A stretch of 64,000 bases of DNA, taken from Hetaerina americana (lineage: Eukaryota; Arthropoda; Insecta; Odonata; Calopterygidae). The notes beneath the pieces are model-generated. The model was not told the DNA's origin and did not search any database. It was given only the letters and a program-made list of their open reading frames with translations. Shown here in pieces: positions 31,331-43,170 of this stretch. How positions within the stretch are numbered: position 1 is the stretch's first letter; every line of letters begins with the position of its first letter. The DNA lies in NCBI GenBank assembly GCA_022747635.1, contig JAKTNV010000009.1, forward strand, positions 2,291,564 through 2,355,563, given 5' to 3'. The position numbers and the translations under genes are program-made.

Positions 31331-31750
31331 GAAGAAAAAACGACATTGTAAATCTATCCGTTCTGCGTATAAATCTCCCCGATTTTACGTTGGTGATCTG
31401 ATCTGCCATAGTAAGTAAGTCGGGGCCTGTAATATGCCTTGAACATCCTCAAACAAGTAAACTGCCTCGAATTCACTCGCAGTAGATTTAACCTGCATTT
31501 AAGCTTACGTTATACCAATGGCTCCGATCCTAATTCTATCAAATAGTGTCGTGACTGCTGCCTTGTTCATCAAACAACTTTTCTAAAACCTAGCTGCTCT
31601 TCGTTGCAATCTATCTGGTTCCAAAATTAAGCCTACTTCATGAGGACCCCATACACTAGCAGCATACTCTAAGTGGGGCCTAACTAACGTGAAATAACGA
31701 AGCTCCTTGACCCTCTCATTACAATTCCAAAGTACCCCTCCTATGGATCC
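31331..31750 (-). pseudogene. LINE-C-like RT C-terminus, minus strand
   Basis: From 31745 down: CNERVKELRYFTLVRPHLEYAASVWGPHEVGLI, RLQRRAARF, then frameshifted GAIG..RR and FEAVYL, LQAPTYL, RSPT..RGDLYAE. It parallels the plus-strand text at 52800-53204, so both belong to one subfamily. No catalytic section. Confidence 0.75.
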
Positions 31751-31751
31751 A

Positions 31752-31926
31752 AAAATTATAAAACACAATGCAATAATTTCAGATGGAATAAATCATTCGC
31801 CTTGACCGGGAACACGGTCGATTTTTACAATCTGAAATCGTTGCATTGTAATAAATGCACACTTAGCGGATGAGTCCTTTAAAAGCTACCGTCGCGGCAT
31901 CTCCCGCAGCATCTCGGAATTATAAA
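31752..31926. mobile_element. Inverted pair of tRNA-SINE tails
   Basis: Minus-strand 31800-31752 reads GGTCAAGGCGAATGATTTATTCC..CTGAAATTATTGCATTG. Plus-strand 31803-31926 reads ACGGTCGATTTTTACAATCTGAAATCGTTGCATTG, then TTAGCGGATGAGTCC, CGTCGCGGCATCTCC. Both are the body of the SINE seen at 51410 and 60500, in opposite orientation and able to fold back. Confidence 0.7.
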
Positions 31927-31929
31927 ATA

Positions 31930-32690
31930 CTCACAGCAGACCAATGGCGATCGATACATGCGTGTTGATGAACGCTTCAGACGTGATTTGTCGAAGAGGG
32001 GCGAGGTTTTCTTTCGGTGTGCCCACGAGCACGGTGGCAGCACGCCTGGGAAAACGCAGGAGTGAGAACACTACCTCCGTGTTGAGTCTGCCCTCCTCCG
32101 AGCCTCGAGTGTGCCGGACGCGGAGCGACGGTTCCGTCGCCATGGCCTCACCTCCGACCCGTCTCCTGGCGACGCCCAGAGGAAGCCGATCTGACTCCGC
32201 AGGCGAGCAACCGCATTGTCGAGAACCGATGGAGGAGGCTGCAATCTTATCGCTAAACCTCAGCGGATGATCGAGAAGGTTTCCGTGGCCCGACGAGTGT
32301 TTCCTGCTCGCGATATCAGCGTCGCAAACTGATGGTAAATCAAAAATGGAGCGCTTTAAAGTGATTAAGGCAGAAATAAGGGGCCACATTTTTTCGGCCG
32401 AATTATAATGCTTCCGCGGCCTGACTACTAACCACCCACGCCCGAGGCCGAATAGGAACGGATTGCAATGACCACAATTTGGATGCAATTCGCACGGGTT
32501 AGCCTAATATGCTCGCCGTAAAATGAAACGTTTGCTGAAACTTTCTATCACACCAAGAGCATTTTAAGTGAATGAAAAGTTGAGGCGAAAACTCCTTCGC
32601 AAAACCAAAGTTCCACCAAAATGGCAAGAGACCATCATTTTTTAACATAAAAAATTATTACGCAATATTTCAATTAATATGATATTTTTA
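31930..32690. other. No recognisable gene
   Basis: GC-rich 31960-32280 gives long frames on both strands (minus 185 codons, plus 108) but no motif I recognise and no splice-bounded exon. 32500-32690 is AT-rich. Confidence 0.5.
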
Positions 32691-34660
32691 AGATATTTTA
32701 GTACCCTGCAAGCCACCACCTGGGTGAGTGGCAGGGGGTGAATACACACCAGACTAATTATCATCCCAATACAGGGTACATTCCAAAAGTTATTTATTAA
32801 ACAGATTTGCACAAACACTTAATACTCTTCAAAGTACTGTCCTTGGGCCTCCACACATTTTTTCTAGCGACTCTGCCATTACGCGCCCTTGAAGGTGTCT
32901 TCGTGGACCTCTCGCAAGGTCTTCCTCACGGCTGATTGGATATCTTCTTTCGACGAAAAACGGGTTCCTTTCAGGGCTGCCTTAATCCGAGGGAACAAAA
33001 AGGAAGTCTGCTGGGGCGACCTCAGGATTGTAGAGGGAGTGAGGGGCAGCGTTGGCACTTGGTGTTTGGCCAGGAACTCACAGACGCGTTGTGGCAAACA
33101 CCTTGGGCTCGAGCTGGGCCCACAATTTCCTCATCGCTAAATCTTCAGAACAATGCGAAACACAACAATAGACGACAAATTCAATTCATTGGCAACCATC
33201 TCGATACTCAACCGACGGTCAAAGTCCATAAATTGTCGAACACGAGCCACATTGTTGTCGGTTTTGCTGGTTGACGGCCGCCCAGAGCGTGAACCTCTTC
33301 CCGGCCTTCCTTAAAGGCCTTTAACCACCTCGAAACTTGTGAGTAGGACAAAGGTAGAAGTCTCCGTAAACCTCACGAATCATTTTTTTTAGTGGCCTCA
33401 AATAATTTTTTTAGTTAAGCACAAAACTTAGTAATCAAGTAAATTTGCTCGATCGTCGAATCCATATTTTCGTGAAACGGTCGGCGCGCATAGGTTGAGC
33501 ATAACTGACGTCCTGTCGCTTTCACAGCTCGGAGAGCACTGAGACCGGTTTCGCAGCAAAGCATAGCTTGTGGCATAGCCCCCCGGCTTACTCCAAGTGG
33601 TTTGATCCCACTCCGACCAATAGAAGCGTTGTGGGAAATTCAATTGCATTACTTTTGGAACGTACGCCGTATTTTTATCCCTACAACAGGAAAACATTAT
33701 TCTGATCCCTTCATTTGTTATCGTTCATGGAAAAAATGACATCTTAAATCTATCCGTTGTACACTTGATCTCTCTAATTTTATTGACATGATCTCTCCTA
33801 CCGTAGTACGATGGGGGTAATAATACATTTTCAACATCATCACTGCTCAAGAGACATCCTCCCAATTCATATGCAAGAGAGTGATTTAATCTGTAATTTA
33901 ACCTTCGCTCCTTTAAATGATTATAAGCCCGGCTCCTCTAATATTTTGGATACGCTAAGATACTACGTTTAACATAACAAAGTTTTACAACTCTAGCTCC
34001 TCTACGCTGCACGCGATCATATTCCGCAATTATTCTAACTTCGTGTTCTCTTTGACCTTTTCATCACATTTAGCAAGTACTCTTCAAATAAATCCTAATA
34101 TTTTGTTAGCTTGTCCACATATCCCCGTATTTGTTTCACCCAGGAGAGATCGTGAGTGAGGGTAACGCCTGGGTATTTTATCGAGTATACACTTTCCATG
34201 TCGGTGTTCCAAATCCAATAGGCGTTCGGGGGGAAATAGCCCTATTTCCAAACTCTCATCAACACGCACTTTTTAAGTTTAATTCCATTTGCCAAGTGTC
34301 GCACAAGCGTTGTATAGCATTAAGGTCACCTGACAAAGCTGCTGTGTCCTCAGGGTCACGGATATCACGGTAAACCACTGCATCGTCCGCAAATAAACGT
34401 ATCTTACCGGTGACTACAGGGTCAATGTATTTAACGTAAAGTAGGAAGAAAATAGGTCCAATAACACTTCCCTAGGGGACTTCTTAAGTGACCTCTACTG
34501 CATTAGAGCTAAAAACATGACTACTCTTTGCACTCGACCATTCAAAAAGTCTTTCGTCCAATCCCGGGTAATTTTATCCATACCATGCTATGCTCCTGGC
34601 TTTGCGAATAGTTTACTATGAGGTACTTGGTCGCAATTTGTACTTAAATTATATGATAAC
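32690..34660 (-). mobile_element. LINE-C RT and 3' end, interrupted by a mariner
   Basis: From about 34650 down: DQVPHSKLF, GMDKITRDWTKDFLNGR, GSVIGPIFFLLY, then the catalytic KIRLFADDAVVYRDI (about 34410), ALSGDLNAIQRLCDTWQMELN and YPGVTLTHDLSWV (frameshifted). Next are DRVQRRGARVVKL (about 34015), LPPSYYGRRDHVNKIREIK and RFKMSFFP (about 33750). The 3' UTR and terminal hairpin end at 32694. This is a CR1/Jockey-type RT. Stops and frameshifts are present, and a mariner splits the 3' UTR at 32772-33669. Confidence 0.85.
32772..33669 (-). mobile_element. Internally deleted mariner nested in LINE-C
   Basis: TIRs are CAGGGTACATTCCAAAAG at the left and the reverse complement of a diverged copy (CGGCGTACGTTCCAAAAG) at the right. 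TA lies at 32770-32771 and 33670-33671. The minus strand has NVARVRQFMDFDRRLSIEMVAN (second helix-turn-helix), then jumps to QRVCEFLAKHQVPTLPLTPS, SFLFPRIKAALKGTRFSS, LREVHEDTFKGA. The middle aspartates are deleted. It is 898 bp. Confidence 0.85.
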
Positions 34661-34664
34661 CATT

Positions 34665-35500
34665 GCTTTTTGATCTCAATTGAAACCCATCACCTATCTA
34701 AATTTGGAACACTGAATCATTTTTCACTTCATTCTAAAATTCAAACGGCGTAATTTTGACAGAAAAGGACAACCCCCACTTTCCTCTTTTACCCTTTCAT
34801 CCCACTGGAGGCAGAAGACCAGAGAGGTCACACGCACGGCGGAAATACTTCCGCAAACAAGAGCGTTCGGCATGTTTCTCTGGAAAACCTGGTACTTAGC
34901 ATGTGGATAGGGCACTTCCAATAACCCCTGGCGAGGATAGGCGACCTTACTGGAGAACGGGACCACTGCGCCGAAGAGAGAACGAACGGTGCTCGGTAAT
35001 CGAACCCGGTTGACTGGTGCTGCCAACACGGCGGGGGGATGATTCCGACTTCTGGGCCGCTGCGATGGACGCCGTCGCCAGGGAACAAGCCAGAAGCACG
35101 TGGTGGGAAAGGGGGGAGGGGCGAGTCGTTGCCAATTGCCAACGCTAAACGGCTGCGGACGCTCCGCACCCGCCCGGCTCCCGGTTATGGCGGCTAATGC
35201 GTCTCTTCCCTTTGCCCTTGGCGTGAAGAAATCCATTGCCACGAATCAAGGGTTGATTAGTCGCAGGGGCAGGTTGGCTTTATTACGGGCCCATGGGAGA
35301 GAGGGATTACGCCGAGAGAGCTGTCACCACCGCTTGCAACACAACCCGTCCACCTATCGCCCCATCCCTCCCTCAGGGGCCGGGCCGCGCGGGGTGACGG
35401 CCCTTCAAGGATTGAAACTTTAATAAACGGGAAACACACAGGGGACAGCTTCTATGGGTGAGCGGAGAAAGCGAACGACCATTTGAAAGACGAATATTTT
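34665..35500. other. No recognisable gene; GC-rich
   Basis: 34800-35410 is GC-rich with several overlapping long frames on both strands and no motif in any. CCAGGGAACAAGCC near 35078 resembles text in the 41.8 kb GC-rich block, possibly chance. Confidence 0.5.
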
Positions 35501-35502
35501 CG

Positions 35503-35640
35503 ATACATTTTAATGCCCTGCAAGCCACCGCCAGGGTGTGTTGCAGAAGCGAACACACACCAGACTAATTTGTCCCGAATATGACCCTTATCGTGGTCGG
35601 ACAAAGCTATTCTAATCCCAAAGAAAAGCTGTAAACGTAG
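35503..35640 (-). repeat. LINE-C 3' terminal fragment
   Basis: TGCCCTGCAAGCCACCGCC..GTGTGTTGCAG..CACACACCAGACTAATT matches the 10.84, 32.69 and 60.89 kb LINE-C ends. Only the 3' hairpin and the adjacent UTR remain. Confidence 0.7.
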
Positions 35641-35784
35641 CAGAGTCTATTACAGTCCCTAGATATTCACAGGTGTAAAGCTGTGCTTATACGCCACTGC
35701 GACTTCTCTAAGACTATATTGGTTGTTGAATAAAGATACATGACAATGAAGAACGATTTTTGGATTTTTAATGCCACCTGATAT

Positions 35785-35900
35785 AATTTCCGGTCTAATT
35801 GGCAACGGGGCAACGTCCTCGCCTGCCCACTCCCGAGGTCGCGGGTTCGATTCACGCCTGGGTGGGTTTTACCCCTTAAGCACTTGGGTGTGTGTTAATG
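35785..35900 (+). mobile_element. tRNA-like SINE head
   Basis: B box GGGTTCGATTCACGCC at about 35842, with CTAATTGGCAACGGGGC upstream as a decayed A box region. Ends GGTGGGTTTTACCCC. Neither a closed acceptor stem nor a clear anticodon arm, so not a tRNA gene. 35900-36460 has nothing recognisable. Confidence 0.55.
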
Positions 35901-36464
35901 TCTTCGCTGTTTTTTTTCAAATTTAGAATTCCGATTAAATTGCTGTGTTCGGATTAATGATAAATAAATTTTTAAAAAAATATCTAGTTAACTGACCATA
36001 TGCATTAACTTTAGGATTTTTTTCATATTAACTTTGAATTAGTGGACATTTGATCATTGAAAAACCTCATTAAAGTCATCCTGCATATTTTTACATACTA
36101 CTTGGTAGATTAATTTTTATTTCCGAATAAAGCATATGCATTGGTATCGAAATAAGATCCGCTAGGCTTCAGGATTCGTCGAATCTCAACCAAGCGGCAC
36201 GAGAGATCACGTGGCTTCGCTTCGGGATATGTGGAGAGGGATGTCGGAGTGCCCGAGACGGATGGAGGGCAGGGGGCGGGAGGACCAGTGCGAAATGGGC
36301 AAAGGGCGTACGCCACAACCCTGGTAGAATTTAATTTTACTTGAATATGCGTTTGCATTTTGTTTGAGCTGAAAGGCATTCATGTATGAAGGGGAAGCTG
36401 TCAATCGATGGCCGAGGTATTTTGTTTTCCGTGGTCAAAGTAAGCATTGGACATAGGGGCGTTG

Positions 36465-36791
36465 CCCTCCAATGGACAACAACCTTGTCGTGGTGGAAGG
36501 GCTTGTGCGTTCCGATGACCCCTAGAGCTTTGCTGGCGGGAGTAATAATAATTGCTCCTGGTAGGGTCACCCATGCCAGATAGGTTGAAGGTTAGGAGCC
36601 AGACGAAAGGTAGTCCACGCAGCGTCTGTTCCTCAGTGAGGCGGCTGCAATGGCGTCTGACCCCAGTGGGGTGGCCAGTAAGTGATGGTGTCACGTTAAA
36701 AACACTATGGAGGAAGGTAACGGGAAACCACCTCAATTATCATTCCCAAGATTTACATGATGGACTATACAAAGATTTTGAGTCTTGGCAA
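36465..36791 (+). mobile_element. LINE-A 5' UTR fragment
   Basis: Matches 21923-22240 closely (GTGCGTTCCGATGACCCC, GAGTAATAATAATTGCTCC, CAACGGGAAACCACC-type text, ATGGACTATACA). It ends at GAGTCTTGGCAA, where it joins a mariner. It is one of four copies of this 5' region in the window. Confidence 0.85.
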
Positions 36792-37550
36792 TTGAAACCG
36801 GTTGTACGCTAATAAAGGACAGTGGAAAGTTACTTTGTATTCTTAATTTCATTTAAGTGTTAGCCAATTTGCACCGAGATGAAAATTGTTTGGACAATGT
36901 GATAACTGGTGATGAAACATGGGTTTTTCAATATGACCCCGAAACGAAAAGACAATCCGCGGAATGGCACACTTCCGCGTCCCCACGTCCAAAAAAGGCT
37001 CGCATGAGCAAATCAAAAATCAAAACGATGTTGATTGTGTTTTTCGACCGTCATGGAGTGGTTCACAAGGAGTTTGTCCCACCAGGGGAGACTGTGAATG
37101 CGAACTTTACGTGCAGGTGCTCACCCGCCTCCGGGAACGCGTGAAAAGAGTCCGACCGGCCATCGCAAACTGCTGGGTGCTTCATCATGACAACGCGCCG
37201 TGCCATGGCGCGCTCGTCGTCAGACAGCTCCTGGCCAAATACGGCGTTGCCACGTTGCCCTACTCTCCCGATCTGGCACCACCGGACTTCTTCTTCTTCC
37301 CCCTGATGAAAAGACAGCTCAAGGGACGACGTTTTGACTCGATAAAGGCCGTTCAAGAGGCTTCGACGAGGGTCATCAACGGCATCCCCAAAGAAAATTT
37401 CCAGCGGGCGGACGGGGAATGGGAGCAACGTTATACTAAGTGTGTAGCAGATCAAGGAGCATACTTTGAAGATTATTAATTCGATGTAAGTATATCGCCA
37501 ATAAAATTCTTGTAAAAAAATCAGTCTACCACTTTTGGGTGCGTCCTCTG
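36792..37550 (+). mobile_element. 5'-truncated mariner with catalytic residues
   Basis: It starts in mid-element next to LINE-A and ends at a 3' TIR (CCACTTTTGGGTGCGTCC) followed by TA at 37551. The transposase part contains all three catalytic positions. No left TIR, so immobile. Confidence 0.82.
36857..37479 (+). pseudogene. Mariner transposase catalytic domain (frameshifted)
   Basis: The first frame gives NVITGDETWVFQYDPETKRQS, KSKIKTMLIVFFDRHGVVHKEFVPPGE. A frameshift near 37110 leads to YVQVLTRLRERVKRVRP, LHHDNAPCHGA, LPYSPDLAPPDFFFFPLMK and RYTKCVADQGAYFEDY with a stop at 37477-37479. The aspartates of GDETW, HDNAP and PDLAPPD form the DD34D triad of mariners. The N-terminal DNA-binding half is absent. 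It is the only near-complete catalytic core in the window. Confidence 0.85.
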
Positions 37551-37611
37551 TATACTGTTTGTTGCAGTCAAAGTTTGATATTCAACACTTCCGTGTTACT
37601 TCGACGAAATC

Positions 37612-37685
37612 ATCTATATATATATATATAATTATATATATATATATATACATACATACATATATACACATATATATATACATAC

Positions 37686-37718
<33 letters not shown>

Positions 37719-37776
37719 CATACTATATATATATATATACATACATATATATATATATGTATATTTATATATATAG
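37612..37776. repeat. (TA)n microsatellite with ACATACATA interruptions
   Basis: About 165 bp of TA-rich repeat directly left of a PLE tail. Confidence 0.95.
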
Positions 37777-37935
37777 GATGACGGCCGTGGCGTCGAAACG
37801 TCAAAGCTACATATGTGAGTGTACTTTCTTTGTGTTTCTCTGTTTGCAAAATATTAATCACTGCTTTTATGTATTTTGTGCGTCGCCGAAGAGCGGTACA
37901 TACACTGACGTATATATCCAAGTAGATCTCTTCCA
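37776..37935 (+). mobile_element. PLE tail fragment
   Basis: GGATGACGGCCGTGG..CGTCGAAACGTC, then CATATGTGAGTGTACTTTC and TTTGTGTTTCTCTG, as in the 25.4 kb copy. The hammerhead-like core has lost its first bases to the TA tract. 37935-38765 shows no gene; 38060-38280 is GC-rich. Confidence 0.7.
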
Positions 37936-38765
37936 AGTGGCGTTCCTCCTCTAGGAGCACGCAAGGTTGCGTGCTGGGGTGGGTTGGGGGTGGGATGGGG
38001 TGGGGCGAGGGAAAAAGCCCCTCCGCGGGTTAAATCGCGAATGAATTCACGATTCTCATGATAAACCTTTTACGACCTCCCAGGCGACGGTGGAATCGTG
38101 CGGTCCGCCGCCGTCCACCCCTTCCTTCCTTCCCACAGCAATCGTCCCATCCTTCAGAAACACCCCCTCTCCCCCCCCCCGGCTGGCCACGTCCCCTCCA
38201 GCCGAGGACTCCCCTCGTGGCAAGGGCCGCTTTTGGGGAATGGAACGGCAGGGAGGGATGAAGTGGGAACAATGGACCATGCTCTAAGCATTTTATCACA
38301 AACAGTCGATAATTAGTCACATTGAACACCTCAACACCCGCATCCACAGCTGCCGTTCACACTCCAGGCAAGTTAAAAGAGGCTCCAGGGACTTCGCGGG
38401 GGTCATTCAAATGAAACACATGGTTTAAAACAAAAATCCTGTTTGAAATTATAAGCCAATCACCATTAGAGTCCTATATTTTCCTGATAGCCATTTCACC
38501 CGTACAATACTAATGAATTGTACCATCAATCTAAAAACAGAGCGGATGTGCCCAGGGCAGCAAAGAGATTAAGGCTGCTAACAGAGTGAAAAGAGACGTT
38601 TCAGGCGTGAAATGGTGGAATATCATAATTAATTAAAACTTAAAAATTGGCAATTTTCCACAAAATTAAACTTACATACAGAGTGCTTCAATTAAATATT
38701 GATTGATGTGTTTCGAAAAAGTGCAGGAGTGAAATAGGGTAATGTGTTTAACTAATTTACACTTT

Positions 38766-39970
38766 TTCGGGGGGCAAGGCTTCCACGGTCGTCATCTCGC
38801 GAAATCCTTGCAAAGCAAAACCCAGAGCAGCAGCACGGAAGACGCGGGAGAGGAAGACTCAATTAGTTAGAATGGGAACTTGGAATGTTAGGATAATGTT
38901 GAGAATAGGAAATTTGAAAATATAAATCGAGAGATGTAAAGAGGGAATGTAGATATTTTAGGGCTATGCGAGGTGAGATCTCAACTTCATCTACACAATA
39001 CTTCACAAGCCGTCGCAAGGACGTATGGCAGGGGATGGTAGGTCACCGGCCATCCTACACACATATATTCCCTCTATTTCCTCGTGTACCTGGTACCCCG
39101 CGATCAAATATGGAAGGATAGCGGGGGATTATTGCAGAATGCAATCATCGTGTATTTTTTTGTTTCGAGAAGGCGTTTGATAGAGTGCATTGGGAAAAAC
39201 CCTTCAGCATATAGCAGAGAATAGGAATAGATTGGAGAGACAGGAGGCTAATCCGCAACCTGTACATGTCTCAGACTGCTCAGGTGAGAGTGGGGAACGG
39301 GGATTCCGGATGGGCAGTGTTAGGAAGGGGTGTAAGACAGGGTTGCCCATTATCACGGTTGCTGTTTAACCTGTATGCAGAGGAAATGATAAAAGAGGCA
39401 TGGGAAGAACTGGAGGTAGGAATGAAAGTGGGCGAGGAATTCGTAAAATCAGTTAGGTTCGCTGATTACCAAGCTCTAGTTAGTCTACCAGCCACGATGT
39501 TACAAGTTTAGCTGACTGAATATAAACAAAGAAAGACAAAGACTAAGGTTAAAATTAAATTATGAGGACAAAAACTAGAGCTGGTGGGACAGTTTACGTT
39601 TCTTGGAAGTGTTTTGGATCAAAATGGTCAGAGTAGAAGGAACGTAATGCAGAAGAATTGCATTAGGCAAAGAGGCTTTCACAAGGAGGATGGAATACAT
39701 GAGAGGGAAATTAAGTTAGGAAGCCAAAACTTTGATATGGAGCGTGGTAATGCACGGCGCGGAAACATGGTCATGGAAGCAGGATGACAGACGCAGATGG
39801 GATGCTTTTGAGATGTGGGTGTGGAGAAGGCGAAGTGAACAGAGAAGAGGATGTACTGGATGCATGTCGGGCGAGGAGAGAGGATTGTCGGGAGAAATCA
39901 AAAGAAGACAGGAAAAATGTATGCACAGCATTCTGCCGATACTACTCCACTCCGTACTAACAAATGTTAC
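38766..39970 (+). mobile_element. LINE-A internal-deletion copy with inserted LINE-B end
   Basis: Endonuclease N-terminal text (GGCAAGGCTTCC.., TWNVRIML) reaches GCGAGGTGAGA at about 38980. A minus-strand LINE 3' end (38983-39105) interrupts. LINE-A resumes at TATGGAAGGATAGCGG, then jumps to RT: FFVSRRRLIECIG-like, RRLIRNLYMSQTAQVRVGNGDSGWAVLGRGVRQGCPLS, SVRFADYQALV (39266-39490). It continues to EQFT-like VGQFTFLGSVLDQNGQ and a decayed tail near 39960. Catalytic FADD is FADY. Confidence 0.8.
38983..39105 (-). repeat. LINE-B-type 3' terminal hairpin inserted in LINE-A
   Basis: The minus strand reads GGTGACCTACCATCCCCTGCCATACGTCC, GACGGCTTGTGAAGTATTGTGTAGATGAAG. This is the terminal hairpin and GATG-ended tail seen at other LINE-B ends. 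Removing it rejoins GAGGTGAGA with TGGAAGGATAGCGG, as in the intact copies. Confidence 0.7.
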
Positions 39971-39974
39971 CAAA

Positions 39975-42300
39975 ATATAGCGTAATGGGAAATAATAAAA
40001 AAAAATTCAAAAGATTGACCGAGTAATTTAATGCATATGTTCTCCGAAGAGCCAAAAAAGTAATGCATCAAATGATACGTCTTCAAACCAGATAAGATTA
40101 CCTTATCAGAGATATTTGAGGAACAACGGCCTTATTAAGACACTCTTTGGCGAAAAAAGAGAACAGTAGCCATATGCACTGCGCAAGTGACGGCAGACAT
40201 CAACGAAAACAGAAATGCAGCCAGCGTTAGTCGATGGGAGAACCGAGTGCCGTCATATCAATCCTAGGATTGAGGAATAGTTAATACAATGATTGGGTAT
40301 TCCAAATCAACTTTGATACAAGTGTGATAACAATTTAACCCGAATCAGATCTAAAGTTTAACTGAGTCTCACAATATTATTAACTAAAATTCCAAAGCCA
40401 ACATGAAGTCTCATCTCGCCAACATCCAACCATTGATCTCGTGGATCAATATTTGTCGATGAGCTTCCCCGTCCATAATAGGAAAGCGTAAACGATGATG
40501 CACTTATACGCCATTGTGTGACCTCACCTACCACACACGTTGTTGCATTAACCACCGGTCTGCGAGCCAATCACGAGTTCCGGTCGCCAAGCTCCCCCCC
40601 CTCCGAGACGGAGAGAGACTCGTCACCCTCTCCCATACGAAAGGCAGCTGACGGACATTTCCTATTACCCCTAAGTCCCCCGGGCCAAACATCCTAATTG
40701 CAGTGGAGCTACGGGTCTTATTTCCATTACTTCCGTCCAATAAACATGGTTTGGATGATACGTTTCGGGGAAAGTTTCGGAAAAATAGATTCATAGTACC
40801 TCAGATATTGCCCGTACGTAGCCTTTCATAATTCTTCAATGAAGTGCATCCCTCCTTGAGCGTCGACACACATTTCACGGCAGCGGCTTTTCCTCGACTC
40901 GAAGGCTCCTTGGTAGGCGGAAGGGTACGCTTTGACGGCACTCTGGCTCCCATGCCGATGTCCTTTGAGGAAGAGGCTATTTCTTATGTCGACGTCGAAT
41001 TAATTCATCTGAGATCCACGCAAAACAATAATAGCCACGCATTCGCTCCCAAAGACGGAAATCGCCTGAGGGATGATGGGGGATTAGCTATGATCCGAGG
41101 ATGAAGAGCCGTGGTTGATATCTTTGCCGGGAAAAGACGAAGTCCACGCCGTAAAGAAGTTGTATTTTTTAAGATTTCCACGCAGGCAACATAAAAAACA
41201 AAAACAGAATAAATCGGGGCTGTATTTGGAAAGTGCTCCGGGAAAGAGGGAAGAGAATTTCCGTCGGAAACGAGAAGATCACATCGCCAAGTAATTAGAT
41301 CATACTCCCATGAATGTAATGTTCGTGCCGCGCAGGAGGAAAGAGAAAGGAAGATGGGAATTCAATTGCCTCTCAACTTCCCTCCTCGATTTCATGACAG
41401 CATCCCTATCCCAGTGGATATGCTTACGCGCATCTCAATGTTTCGTTTTTAAGTCTCCACGCACTTAAAGATTCACTCTGAGATAAGCACATTGCGAAAT
41501 AAATGACCTTTAGACAGCTTTCACCCAGCGTAACCAAGTTTTGAATTGGATTTCTCCAGGGAATGGCGAGGAACGGATGGTGGTCCAGGGCCGCCCTCGG
41601 CCACGTGCGCCGGGCAAATTGAATCAAGTGCTCCAATTAAGTCGAGTCTCCGTCCTTCTCTCCTCGCACGCGCAGAATGCTCTTCCCCCATCGCCATCGA
41701 GACTCGTCGCCGCTTTTCCCAGGAGCGGGAATCGCCCCCCGAGGGGCAGGGAGAGGGGGCGGGGGGCAGGGGTTCCCTCCCTCGACCACCTCCTGAACAT
41801 CCCTCCCACTCCGTCGAGAGACTGGAAGGCCTAAGGGAGACGCTTCGGACGAGAGAGGATTGGAGATAGGATCGTCGCCAGGGAACGGTTGCTATCTGCG
41901 CATCGCTCGCAAACTGCGTGCACGCCTCCGGAATGCCGTGCACCTCGCGCGAGCACCAATTGATGCTCACGCGAGTTCCCAGGGAAAGCATTTAATGTGA
42001 TTCGCGATTGTTTCATGAAATCTGAGTCGCGCTCGGTTTCACACCCGGCCATTTGGATAACGGCGTTATTACGCCATCAACCAAATGGCCGGGTTAGTTA
42101 CGTAAGAGGGCTGTCTTAGAGTAACTTACACGTTTGCGCGCAACGAGCGAAGCATTGGGTGGAGCCAAATGTGTGCTGTGTTGGCACGCACGCACGCACT
42201 CTCTTAAAAGGGATGCAGTACGCCTCGAGCTGCATTGTTTGGAAGGCCGCTTGTCGATTGCTTACAGTAGCGAGTCAAAATGAAAAATATAATTGGAAAT
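39975..42300. other. No recognisable gene
   Basis: No domain, exon or known repeat was identified. 40844-41104 holds an open frame without familiar motifs. 41540-41980 is GC-rich with overlapping compositional frames. A short perfect inverted repeat lies at 42043-42056 / 42081-42094. Confidence 0.5.
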
Positions 42301-42490
42301 ACCCCCAAATGTAAAATCCGTTTTGTGATAAGGTTTTTAATGGCAATAAAATTCGAAGCTGCTGACATTCATCATCGGGAAATTGGTGCTGTGCACCGGC
42401 TATAAGTGATGAGGGACAGTGCTGTGAGTCAGTGGTGTAGCTAGTTTAATAGTAAACGGACAAATGTCTATGATGTCCAAGAACTGGCCG
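42300..42490 (+). mobile_element. Decayed mariner N-terminus
   Basis: KFEAADIHHREIGAVHRL, VMRDSAVSQWCS and FNSKRTNVYDVQ resemble the first helix-turn-helix (E-I-H-R-Q-L, S-x-V-R-x-W, F-N-x-G-R-T-N-V-H-D) of a mariner transposase, with stops. TIRs and the rest were not found. 42500-43000 is unassigned. Confidence 0.5.
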
Positions 42491-43170
42491 TCTGTCTGTT
42501 CGCAAGGCTATGCCGACCACTGCGGTGTGCTCTCGTCGTGAAGATTGGTGCTGCCGCCATTCTCTCTAAACTGAGAATGCACCACTGCCTCACTCCGCCT
42601 TCACTCATTACTATTCCGTCTCCGCACACACTCCACAAAGTCGCCTATGAACTCCAATGGGTTTGTTTTGGTTTTTTTCCAGTATAAACCTAGTCACAGA
42701 TCGAACTTGATAACTCGTCGTATTTTCTATTATATTGCATTACAGTTTAACGATTCGCATAGCAAAGCAGAATAACCGAGGTCTGCACAGCAGGATGCGT
42801 ACTGAGTGTATTGGACGTTTGGACGCCAAGATGGTGGATCTAGCCATTCATAGCCTAGTGTAGCCACCGCCACGCTAGGCCGAAACGTAAGTTATTTTCT
42901 AGTCAGCCCTTGTATATAAGGGACGGAAAAGTTAAAAGGTCCAACTCGTTGTTAAGCTTGAACTTTGGTTTTATAACATCTGATTACACTCAACATTGAA
43001 CAAGAGCCATGCGGTCATCGCCCGTAAAAGAGAGGAAAACCACATGCAAAACCAACATGCATATTCATGCACCCACAGAGGCGAATATATTCATGCAAAA
43101 ACCTTTTCAACCCACACGCATGCAAATACATGTACTATCAACTAGCTTTACATGCCCACCTACGTATATA

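Noticed and set aside
31931..32488. 185-codon minus-strand frame in GC-rich sequence
   Set aside because: No recognisable domain and no exon boundaries; an opposite-strand frame of 108 codons covers the same bases, suggesting composition.
37776..37803. Complete hammerhead core
   Set aside because: The stem and CGAAACGTC are present, but the CTGA part has been lost at the TA junction, so I list it only as a PLE tail.
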